28,808 nucleotides of DNA from Sterolibacterium sp964521075 (GTDB lineage Bacteria > Pseudomonadota > Gammaproteobacteria > Burkholderiales > Rhodocyclaceae), in contig CAZFPI010000022.1 of the NCBI GenBank assembly GCA_964521075.1, positions 1-28,808 on the forward strand. Reading direction: 5' to 3'. The position numbers were made by a program, and so were the translations under genes. This document shows positions 7,642-13,514 of this stretch, piece after piece. The notes beneath the pieces were generated by a model. It was given only the letters and a program-made list of their open reading frames with translations, did not search any database and was not told the DNA's origin. Every line of letters starts with the position of its first letter. The first letter of the stretch is position 1.

Positions 7642-7696
7642 GTTAATTGACTCAATCATAAAGGCAACAACCACGACCGTCAACTGTTTTGTTAAC
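7642..7696. promoter_or_regulatory. Putative XRE operators in the divergent control region
   Basis: GTTAATTGAC (7642-7651) and GTCAAC-N6-GTTAAC (7679-7696) are imperfect inverted repeats built from the same GTYAA half-site. One covers the predicted start point and the other the -35 box of the XRE promoter, so a bound repressor would shut its own gene and probably influence the divergent operon. Confidence 0.5.
7655..7683 (-). promoter_or_regulatory. Sigma-70-like promoter of the XRE-ImmA genes
   Basis: Read on the minus strand, TTGACG (7683-7678) and TATGAT (7660-7655) are separated by exactly 17 bases, each one mismatch from consensus. Transcription would start near 7648, giving a leader of about 30 bases to the XRE start codon. 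Confidence 0.7.
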
Positions 7697-7811
7697 GCGC
7701 AATCTACGAATCACTGCGACCGCAAGAAATGACCGCCATTACCCTGCGTTGCCATCCTCTTCGGAAGATCGCGCTCAATATTCATGACAGTTGCTATTCC
7801 CCGGAGCCGTC

Positions 7812-8006
7812 ATGAACAACATCGAAATCAATCCTCCGTCAGAGATGTCGGCCAGCGCCCGCGCTGCCGAGGTCACGACAATCCTTGCGGCCGCCATCGT
7901 CCGCACCCAGCTTGCGCAGGCCGTCAAACAGAGAGATGTTGACCTTGGCTTACTGCCCGACCAGCGCGTTCATACAACCCCTTATCAAGAAAAGAGGTTG
8001 TCATGA
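7812..8006 (+). CDS. Small hypothetical protein, 64 aa
   Basis: First gene of the recombinase operon. The ATG at 7812 has a CGGAG ribosome-binding site about 6 bases upstream and is preferred over the more upstream ATG of the open frame. The protein has an alpha-helical centre (ASARAAEVTTILAAAIVRTQ) and a polar tail. Short proteins of this type commonly sit just before DUF2924 genes in serine-recombinase modules, from memory; the function is unknown. Its stop overlaps the next start. Confidence 0.6.
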   Translation: MNNIEINPPSEMSASARAAEVTTILAAAIVRTQLAQAVKQRDVDLGLLPDQRVHTTPYQEKRLS

Positions 8007-8452
8007 ACGAAAAACAAGCATCCGTCGCCGCGCGCATCTCCGACCTGTCGTGCCTGCCGATGGCCGAGCTCTGGACACTGTGGGATCGGTACTTCACCCG
8101 CCGACCGGCTTATCCAAACCGCACTCACGTTGAATCCCGTGTCGCTTACAAACTGCAGGAGGACGCATTCGGTGGGCTCGCGGTCGCCACTCGCCAGCGG
8201 CTGGAGGCCATTGGCGCGCAGCATTCCAAGATCAAGCAGCGTGCCAAGCCCCGCGAGTTCAACTTTGCGCCGGGCACGGTGTTGCTGCGCGAATGGGGCG
8301 AGCGGGAACACAAAGTCACGGTGTCTGCCACTGGCCAGTTTGAATACGAGGGCCGCCCCTTCAAGAGTCTGACCGCCGTGGCGCGGTACATCACCGGCGC
8401 GCGCTGGTCTGGGCCCTTGTTCTTTGGCTTGGCGAAAGGCGGTGCGAAATGA
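8003..8452 (+). CDS. DUF2924 family protein
   Basis: The protein has 149 residues. The N-terminal segment SDLSCLPMAELWTLWDRYF, followed by a VAYKLQEDAFGG helix, is the DUF2924 hallmark. The C-terminal part (PGTVLLREWGEREHKVTV, FEYEGRPFKSLTAVARYITGARWSG) resembles the small beta/helix module this family uses, probably to contact DNA. DUF2924 genes almost always lie directly before a serine recombinase, as here with a 4-base overlap, so it is likely a cofactor for integration or excision. An AGAGG ribosome-binding site lies 6 bases before the ATG. Confidence 0.85.
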   Translation: MNEKQASVAARISDLSCLPMAELWTLWDRYFTRRPAYPNRTHVESRVAYKLQEDAFGGLAVATRQRLEAIGAQHSKIKQRAKPREFNFAPGTVLLREWGEREHKVTVSATGQFEYEGRPFKSLTAVARYITGARWSGPLFFGLAKGGAK

Positions 8453-9837
8453 ACGAGCTCGTGCAAATCGCCAGTAGCAAGCCCCGCAAACGTTGCGCCG
8501 TCTACTGCCGGGTGTCATCGGACGAACGACTGGATCAGGAATTCAACTCCATCGATGCCCAGAAGGAGGCTGGCCACGCCTACGTTGCCAGCCAGCGAGC
8601 CGAGGGCTGGATTCCGGTGGCCGATGACTACGACGACCCCGGATTTTCTGGGGGCAACACGGATCGCCCCGGGCTGAAACGCTTACTGGCCGATATTCAG
8701 CGCGGTCTTGTCGACATCGTCGTGGTCTACAAGATCGACCGACTCACGCGCAGCCTTGCCGACTTTTCCAAGATGGTCGAGGTTTTTGAGCGCCACGGCG
8801 TCTCCTTCGTGTCGGTCACCCAGCAGTTCAACACCACTACCTCGATGGGGCGGTTGATGCTGAACGTGCTGCTGTCCTTCGCCCAGTTCGAACGCGAGGT
8901 CACCGGCGAGCGCATCAGGGACAAAATCGCGGCGGCAAAACGCAAAGGCATGTGGATGGGCGGCGTGCCGACACTGGGCTACAACGTCGAGAATCGTCTG
9001 CTGGTCATCAACGAAACAGAGGCGGCGGTGGTACGCCGCATCTTCGAGGAGATGCTGACCATCGGCGCGCCGACGCAAATTGCCGCCAACCTGACCGCCG
9101 AAGGCATCACCACCAAAGCATGGACAACGCAGGACGGCCAGATCCGCAACGGGACGCAGATCGACAAAAAGTACCTGCACAAACTGCTGCGCAACCGCAT
9201 CTTCCTTGGCGAGATTTCCCACAAGGGCAAGTGGTTCCCCGGCGTCCACACGGCCATCATCGACCAAGGTCTGTGGGATCGTGTTCACGAGGTGCTGGCC
9301 AAGGACGGTCACACCCGGTCGGTGGAAACCAAGATCAGATCGCGCACCGATGCGCTGCTGCGCGGCCTACTTTACGCGCCCTCGGGCGAGCGGATGTACC
9401 CGACCTACTCGCGCAAGAACGGGCGCAAGTACCACTACTACGTGTCCAAGTCGGAGAGCCGCTTTGGCGCACCGGGCAAAACTTACGAGCGCCTGCCTGC
9501 TCCCGAAATTGAAGCGGCGGTGATCGGACAGATCCGCACCGTGCTGACCAGCCCGGAGTCCATTGCATCGGTGGTGCGCTTCATCCAGCGAAGTGGGGCC
9601 CAGATTGACGAGGCGACCACGGTAATGGCGATGGGACGGTTGAACGACGTGTGGGAGCAACTGTTTCCGGCAGAGCGCCATCGAATTGCGAATCTGATGA
9701 TCGAACGCATCGACCTTGTCCACACCGGTGAGGTTCAGGGCATCAAGGTGAAATGGCGGGAGATTGGCTGGAATGCGCTGATCGAAGAATTCGCGCCGAG
9801 CGGCATTGGTGCCGAATTGCTGGAGGTCGAAGCCTGA
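8449..9837 (+). CDS. Large serine recombinase (integrase/resolvase family)
   Basis: The protein has 462 residues. The catalytic domain (about 14-160) contains YCRVSS with Ser23 as nucleophile, the FSGGNTDRPGLKRLL motif, and KIDRLTRS with its conserved arginine. A recombinase domain follows (about 175-290). The part that in many large serine recombinases is a zinc ribbon is present by position (GLLYAPSGERMYPTYSRKNG, then YHYYVS) but contains no cysteine; the only cysteines in the protein are near residues 16-20. It probably integrates and excises the element. Its gene overlaps both neighbours, in an operon with DUF2924 and two HTH-like proteins. Confidence 0.9.
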   Translation: MNELVQIASSKPRKRCAVYCRVSSDERLDQEFNSIDAQKEAGHAYVASQRAEGWIPVADDYDDPGFSGGNTDRPGLKRLLADIQRGLVDIVVVYKIDRLTRSLADFSKMVEVFERHGVSFVSVTQQFNTTTSMGRLMLNVLLSFAQFEREVTGERIRDKIAAAKRKGMWMGGVPTLGYNVENRLLVINETEAAVVRRIFEEMLTIGAPTQIAANLTAEGITTKAWTTQDGQIRNGTQIDKKYLHKLLRNRIFLGEISHKGKWFPGVHTAIIDQGLWDRVHEVLAKDGHTRSVETKIRSRTDALLRGLLYAPSGERMYPTYSRKNGRKYHYYVSKSESRFGAPGKTYERLPAPEIEAAVIGQIRTVLTSPESIASVVRFIQRSGAQIDEATTVMAMGRLNDVWEQLFPAERHRIANLMIERIDLVHTGEVQGIKVKWREIGWNALIEEFAPSGIGAELLEVEA

Positions 9838-10208
9838 TGGACGACTCACTGGAAACCTTCGTGCCCTTGGCGTTTCGCCGCAAGGGGGCACGTCGTGTGG
9901 TCATGGATGACCGACACGTCCACGACGTGACGCTATTGGAAGGTCTGGCGCGGGGCTTTTACTGGCAGCAACTGGTCGATACCGGGGCAATGGAGAGCGG
10001 GTCGGACATCGCTCGGGCAGAAGGCCTGCATCCGTCCGTGCCCAACGAGCTGATGCGCCTGACCTTGCTCGCACCCGACATCATCGAACTTTTGATGACC
10101 GGCAGGCAGCCGCGCCGAATGAACCTGATCTGGTTCCAGCGAAACCCGGTGCCGGTGGATTGGGTAGCGCAGCGCCAGATCGTGCAACGCTTTGAGGAGG
10201 ATGTATGA
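9837..10208 (+). CDS. Small HTH-like protein, paralogue of the next gene
   Basis: The protein has 123 residues. The ATG shares its A with the recombinase stop (TGATG), so translation is coupled. The order of segments is LETFVPLAFRRKGARRVV, then LARGFYWQQLVDTG, then GSDIARAEGLHPSVPNELMRLTLLAPDI, then an NPVPVDW tail. The third block looks like a helix-turn-helix of the ParB/KorB kind. All four blocks recur in the same order in the next gene. Likely a DNA-binding partner of the recombinase, such as a directionality factor or regulator; this role is inference. Confidence 0.7.
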   Translation: MDDSLETFVPLAFRRKGARRVVMDDRHVHDVTLLEGLARGFYWQQLVDTGAMESGSDIARAEGLHPSVPNELMRLTLLAPDIIELLMTGRQPRRMNLIWFQRNPVPVDWVAQRQIVQRFEEDV

Positions 10209-10678
10209 GCAAGAAGCATCGGGGTCGGTACCGGGGTGACGCGGTCACCTACCAATTGCCGTCACCCGCAGGCGGCGTGCAGTTGGAGACATTCGTGCCC
10301 TGGACGCTGGTCAAACGAGGGTTGAGGAAGCAGATCATCACGCCGCTGGATGCACCGCAGGAATTTTTGGAGGAGGCGCGCCGGGAGCGGCAGGCTCGCG
10401 AGTCGGAGCAGGACACCGCGCTGCTGCGCGCCCTCGGGCTGGCCTATCACTGGCAGCGGCTGCTGGACGAACAGCGCATGGGGTCGGTGGCCGAGATCGC
10501 GGAGGCCGAGGAGATCAACGTGACACAGGTGCGCCGCCTGATGCGGCTGACCTTGCTGGCCCCGGCGGTCGTCGAGCAGTTGGTCGGGACGTCGGAAACG
10601 CCGCTGGAACAATTGATGCGCTGCCCGTGGCCCACCACGTGGAAAGACCAGATCAGAGTGCTCGCGCCCCCGGCGTGA
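10205..10678 (+). CDS. Small HTH-like protein, second paralogue
   Basis: The protein has 157 residues and overlaps the previous gene by 4 bases. The conserved blocks are LETFVPWTLVKRG (about 28-40), LGLAYHWQRLLDEQRMGS (about 78-95), AEIAEAEEINVTQVRRLMRL (the HTH-like part), LTLLAPAVVEQL, and a terminal PWPTTWKDQ. Compared with its neighbour it has a basic N-terminus (MSKKHRGRYRGD) and a charged insertion (EEARRERQARESEQD). Last gene of the recombinase operon, followed by an intrinsic terminator. Proteins of this sort in serine-recombinase elements are often labelled only as LacI-like or hypothetical. Confidence 0.7.
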   Translation: MSKKHRGRYRGDAVTYQLPSPAGGVQLETFVPWTLVKRGLRKQIITPLDAPQEFLEEARRERQARESEQDTALLRALGLAYHWQRLLDEQRMGSVAEIAEAEEINVTQVRRLMRLTLLAPAVVEQLVGTSETPLEQLMRCPWPTTWKDQIRVLAPPA

Positions 10679-10700
10679 ACCGACACCCTCGTGCCTGCCG

Positions 10701-10721
10701 CCGCCTCCGGGCGGTTTTTTT
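10701..10721 (+). terminator. Intrinsic terminator of the recombinase operon
   Basis: CCGCC (10701-10705) and GGCGG (10710-10714) enclose a TCCG loop closed by C-G, a UNCG-type stable tetraloop. Seven T residues follow. It lies 23 bases after the stop of the second HTH-like gene. Confidence 0.85.
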
Positions 10722-10942
10722 ACGCCTTCTTGGTTCTCAGTCGCCGCCGGTACAGCAGTTGCCATTCACAACCCGCACCCCGCAAACCCGCATGAATACT
10801 GAATACGGGGTCGAAAGCGCTCGCGAGGCAAACAGAGAAAACAGCGAGGAGAGAGGCTGAAAAAGTGCAGGAACTGGCGCAGTCGTGGGGGTGCCGCGCG
10901 CGAGACAATGGCCCGGAACCGCGCCAACGCTGGCGCTCCGGG
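10722..10942. other. Non-coding junction with a 12-bp hairpin
   Basis: No convincing gene is present between the operon terminator and the tRNA terminator. The clearest structure is at 10912-10942: CCCGGA, a 3-base bulge, GCGCCA, loop ACGC, then TGGCGC and TCCGGG, giving 12 pairs. It directly abuts the T-run of the tRNA terminator. This stretch probably holds the right boundary of the element, but the core attachment site cannot be seen without the other end. Confidence 0.5.
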
Positions 10943-10943
10943 C

Positions 10944-10975
10944 AAAAAAATCCCAACCGATAAGGGTTGGGATTT
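10944..10975 (-). terminator. Intrinsic terminator of the tRNA-Ala transcript
   Basis: On the minus strand an 11-bp perfect stem (arms 10975-10965 and 10958-10948, AAATCCCAACC pairing with GGTTGGGATTT) with a 6-base loop is followed by a T tract. It starts 8 bases after the CCA end of the tRNA. Confidence 0.9.
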
Positions 10976-10982
10976 CAAATTA

Positions 10983-11058
10983 TGGTGGAGACAGGGAGGA
11001 TCGAACTCCCGACCTTCTGATTGCGAACCAGACGCTCTCCCAGCTGAGCTATGCCCCC
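10983..11058 (-). tRNA. tRNA-Ala, anticodon CGC
   Basis: The 76-nt gene encodes its own CCA. The acceptor stem GGGGGCA pairs with TGTCTCC and contains the G3:U70 wobble that is the identity element of alanine tRNAs. The D arm, the anticodon loop TTCGCAA (anticodon CGC, reading GCG) and the T arm GGGAGTTCGATCCTCCC are all intact. The gene closes the left side of the chromosomal block, its 3' end pointing into the accessory element, as is common where elements insert downstream of tRNA genes. No duplicated tRNA fragment is visible in this window. Confidence 0.95.
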
Positions 11059-11092
11059 GTGCAATGTCTGTATTACCCGATGCAACGTTCGC

Positions 11093-11116
11093 AAATTTTA
11101 ACGCATCTTTGATGCG
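11093..11116 (-). terminator. Weak hairpin terminator after cofC
   Basis: CGCATC (11116-11111) and GATGCG (11107-11102) form a 6-bp stem with an AAA loop on the minus strand, followed by the AT-rich TTAAAATTT. It lies between the cofC stop and the tRNA gene and could end the long catabolic/F420 transcript. Confidence 0.5.
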
Positions 11117-11148
11117 GGGAGTGCAGGCTCGCTGTGTGAAGAACGGGG

Positions 11149-11757
11149 TCAGGATTTTGTCAGGATATCTGCATATCGCTGTGGGGAGATGACACTCAGG
11201 CGTTGAAGGTCTTGGGGTTCGTCGATGTCAAAGGCGAGGCCGGGCAGAGTGAGTTTTTCGATGGTGCGATGTTGCCGGGTGGCTTCGTTCTGGTGTTGCT
11301 GGCAGCTTCCGATGCCGAATCGCAACGGGAGGGTGAGAGGGAGAGGGGCGTAGAGCGCGTTGGTGCCTTGCCCGAGTTTGTCTGTTGCCAGAGCTAGCCC
11401 GTGGGTGCGGCCGGCCTGGATCAGGGTGTCGATTTCTTCGGGCGTTGCCAGTGGCAGATCGGCATGGAGAAGCAGGATTTCGTCAACGCCGCGTTCGGCG
11501 AGCGTGGCAGCCCCCTGCGTAAGGGCGGCATTGAGTCCGCCACCGGGGTCACTGATGCAAAGAATGTCGCTGGCATTCATCGGGTCGGTGGTGACGACGG
11601 CAATGCCGTCGATGTGCCGGGCGGCCCGCAGGGCGTCCAGGACTTGTTCGAACATGAGGTGGACGAGCCGGATGCGCTGTTCTGCCGGGAGCGTTTCGGA
11701 AAGACGACCCTTGGCGCTGGCGGCGGTTTTCAGTGCGATCAGTGCCCAGCAGCTCAT
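11149..11757 (-). CDS. cofC: CofC, 2-phospho-L-lactate (or related) guanylyltransferase
   Basis: The protein has 202 residues. The N-terminus WALIALKTAASAKGRLSETL is the nucleotide-binding loop of the CofC/FbiD family. DPGGGLNAALTQGA (about 85-98) and LLLHADLPLATPEEI (the metal-binding D-x-P region) follow, then QGTNALYAPLP and a terminal FDIDEPQDLQRL, all hallmark blocks. CofC activates a three-carbon phospho-acid (2-phospholactate, PEP or 3-phosphoglycerate, depending on lineage) with GTP for F420 synthesis. The substrate cannot be read from the sequence by eye. The ATG at 11757 lies 2 bases after the cofD stop; the longer open frame upstream is out of keeping with the family. It closes a cofE-cofD-cofC run. 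Confidence 0.9.
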   Translation of the reverse strand: MSCWALIALKTAASAKGRLSETLPAEQRIRLVHLMFEQVLDALRAARHIDGIAVVTTDPMNASDILCISDPGGGLNAALTQGAATLAERGVDEILLLHADLPLATPEEIDTLIQAGRTHGLALATDKLGQGTNALYAPLPLTLPLRFGIGSCQQHQNEATRQHRTIEKLTLPGLAFDIDEPQDLQRLSVISPQRYADILTKS

Positions 11758-11759
11758 GA

Positions 11760-12743
11760 TTATTGTGCAGAACGCGGGTTGAGTTTTTGTGCGTATTCCA
11801 GCGAAACCCGGGCAAGACGCTGGCGGTCTTCGAGGGTTTTCATGAGGGTGTCGGCCAGGCAAACCGGGAGGTTGAGTGCCTGCAATTCGGGCGCCAGGGT
11901 GGCATCACGTTCGTCGAGGATGAAGCCGTCCAGCAGTTCGCCGTAGTGCCGGGCGACGGTCAGCGCGGAGACGTCGATGCCCAGTTCGTCCATGATTTTG
12001 GCTGTCGGGCCTTTGACGGCTGCGCCGCCGACCAGCGGAGAAATGGCGATGACCGGTGCGGCGGCCCGCTTCAGGAGTTCGCGCAAGCCTGGCAGGGCGA
12101 GGATGGGGTCGATGCTGAGATAGGGGTTGGAGGGGCAAAGGAAAATAGCCTCGACGGCGGGGTCGGTCAGCGCGGCGCAGACCTGGGCGGTGGGTGCTGC
12201 GGCTTCGGCTCCGGCAAAGCGCAAGGCGGCGACACGCGGCTGGCACTGGCGACGAACGAAATAATCCTGAAAATCGAGTTCGCCGATGTCGGTAGTTACC
12301 CGGGTGCGAACCGGTGCGTCGGTCATCGGCAGGAGCGTGGTTTGAATCCCGAGGCGGCGGGCGAAATCCCGGGTGATGGCGGTGAGGGTTTCGTTGTTTC
12401 CGAGACGCCGGGTGCGCTCGATGTGGGTGGCCAGATCGCCGTCGCCCAGGCGGAACCAGGTTTCGCCTCCCAGGCTTTCCATGGCTTGCATGAAGTTCCA
12501 GGTTTCACCCCGCCGTCCCCAGCCCAGTTCTGTGTTGGCAATATCTGCCAGGGTGTAGAGGGCGGTGTCGAGGTCGGGGGAGATTTTGAGCCCGAGATGC
12601 TCGAAGTCGTCACCGGTGTTTACGATGACGGTGAGTTCTCCGGGGGGCAGGACAAGCTGCAGGCCCAGGGCGAGTTTGGCTCCGCCTACGCCGCCGGAAA
12701 TTGCCACGACGCGGCGTGGCCGGGGCGGAGCGGGGTTCGTCAT
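11760..12743 (-). CDS. cofD: CofD, 2-phospho-L-lactate transferase
   Basis: The protein has 327 residues, the usual length. It has ISGGVGGAKLALGL near the start, then VNTGDDFEHLGLKISPDLDT, YTLADIANTELGWG and WFRLGDGDLATHIERT. These are the GDP-lactate and Fo binding blocks of CofD/FbiA. Later come LCPSNPYLSIDPIL and the ISPLVGGAAVKGPTAKIM motif. The enzyme joins Fo to the activated phospho-acid to give F420-0 or its dehydro form. The start at 12743 overlaps the cofE stop (ATGA) with no strong ribosome-binding site, implying translational coupling. An in-frame ATG further upstream would reach deep into cofE and is rejected. Confidence 0.95.
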   Translation of the reverse strand: MTNPAPPRPRRVVAISGGVGGAKLALGLQLVLPPGELTVIVNTGDDFEHLGLKISPDLDTALYTLADIANTELGWGRRGETWNFMQAMESLGGETWFRLGDGDLATHIERTRRLGNNETLTAITRDFARRLGIQTTLLPMTDAPVRTRVTTDIGELDFQDYFVRRQCQPRVAALRFAGAEAAAPTAQVCAALTDPAVEAIFLCPSNPYLSIDPILALPGLRELLKRAAAPVIAISPLVGGAAVKGPTAKIMDELGIDVSALTVARHYGELLDGFILDERDATLAPELQALNLPVCLADTLMKTLEDRQRLARVSLEYAQKLNPRSAQ

Positions 12744-13504
12744 TGGAACAGGTCTTCGTGCAGGGGACGGATGAGGCTTTGCGTATTGCACTCGGGCGCG
12801 CGCCAATGGAGGCCGCGCACGAGTACCAGCGGCGTGCCTTCAGCACCTTCGCCCATGACGAGGCCCGCGCCGGCGGCAATGGCGTCGGCAAAAGCGACCT
12901 GCGTGACCTGCATCGTGCGGCCATACATGTCCTGTTCGCCACGGCGGTCGATGAGGGCGGGCAGGCCGCTCGAGCCGATGGCGACATTGACGACACCATT
13001 GCGCCAGGGGCGTCCGAAGCTGTCGGTGATGACGACACCCAGCCGGCAGTCGAGGGCGACGCGCAAGCGTTCACGCAAGGTGGTGGCCGAGGCATCAGGG
13101 TCAAGGGGTAGCAGCAGAACCCGGTCGTTTTCTCCGCCTTCGACATTGGAATGATCGATGCCGGCATTGGCCATGACGTGGCCGAGGCGGTGACGGACGA
13201 TGAGCACATGGGGGATGGCGCGGAGAACTTCGATGGATTCTTCCAGCACGAGCTCGACTAGCCGCGCATCTTTTTGCACGATTTTCGCTAGCTCCAGGGC
13301 GCGTGACGAGGGTTCGACGCTGGCCAGCTCGACGATGCGGCCTTCGGCCTTGGAGACGATTTTTTGTGCGAGTACCAGTACATCGCCATCCCGGATTTCG
13401 AGGTGATTGTCATGCAGGCTGTCGAGCACGATCTGGGCCAGATCGTCGCCGGGCTGGACGTGCTTGATGCCTTGCAAGGCGGTATAGGTTGTACGTTGGG
13501 ACAT
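12740..13504 (-). CDS. cofE: CofE, coenzyme F420-0:L-glutamate ligase
   Basis: The protein has 254 residues. Motifs run as in the family: GIKHVQPGDDLAQIVLDSL, DGDVLVLAQKIVSKAEGR (about 39-56), NAGIDHSNVEGG, LLPLDPDASATTLRERL, VVITDSFGRPWRNGVVNVAIG (read as two adjoining blocks), and a final GAEGTPLVLVRGL. CofE adds the gamma-linked glutamate tail with GTP. It is the stand-alone form: the nitroreductase-like C-terminal domain of actinobacterial FbiB is absent. The start lies 10 bases beyond the stop of the FadD3-like gene, so the F420 genes appear to belong to the catabolic operon. Confidence 0.95.
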   Translation of the reverse strand: MSQRTTYTALQGIKHVQPGDDLAQIVLDSLHDNHLEIRDGDVLVLAQKIVSKAEGRIVELASVEPSSRALELAKIVQKDARLVELVLEESIEVLRAIPHVLIVRHRLGHVMANAGIDHSNVEGGENDRVLLLPLDPDASATTLRERLRVALDCRLGVVITDSFGRPWRNGVVNVAIGSSGLPALIDRRGEQDMYGRTMQVTQVAFADAIAAGAGLVMGEGAEGTPLVLVRGLHWRAPECNTQSLIRPLHEDLFQ

Positions 13505-13514
13505 GGCAGGAGGC

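Noticed and set aside
11059..11100. Possible tRNA-Ala promoter with TAATAC at 11075-11070 on the minus strand
   Set aside because: The -10-like hexamer is well placed, but no acceptable -35 box lies at 16-18 bases, so I did not list it.
11763..13154. Long plus-strand ORF (463 codons) opposite cofD and cofE
   Set aside because: Antisense shadow of two clearly recognisable minus-strand genes in high-GC DNA; its translation has no family features.
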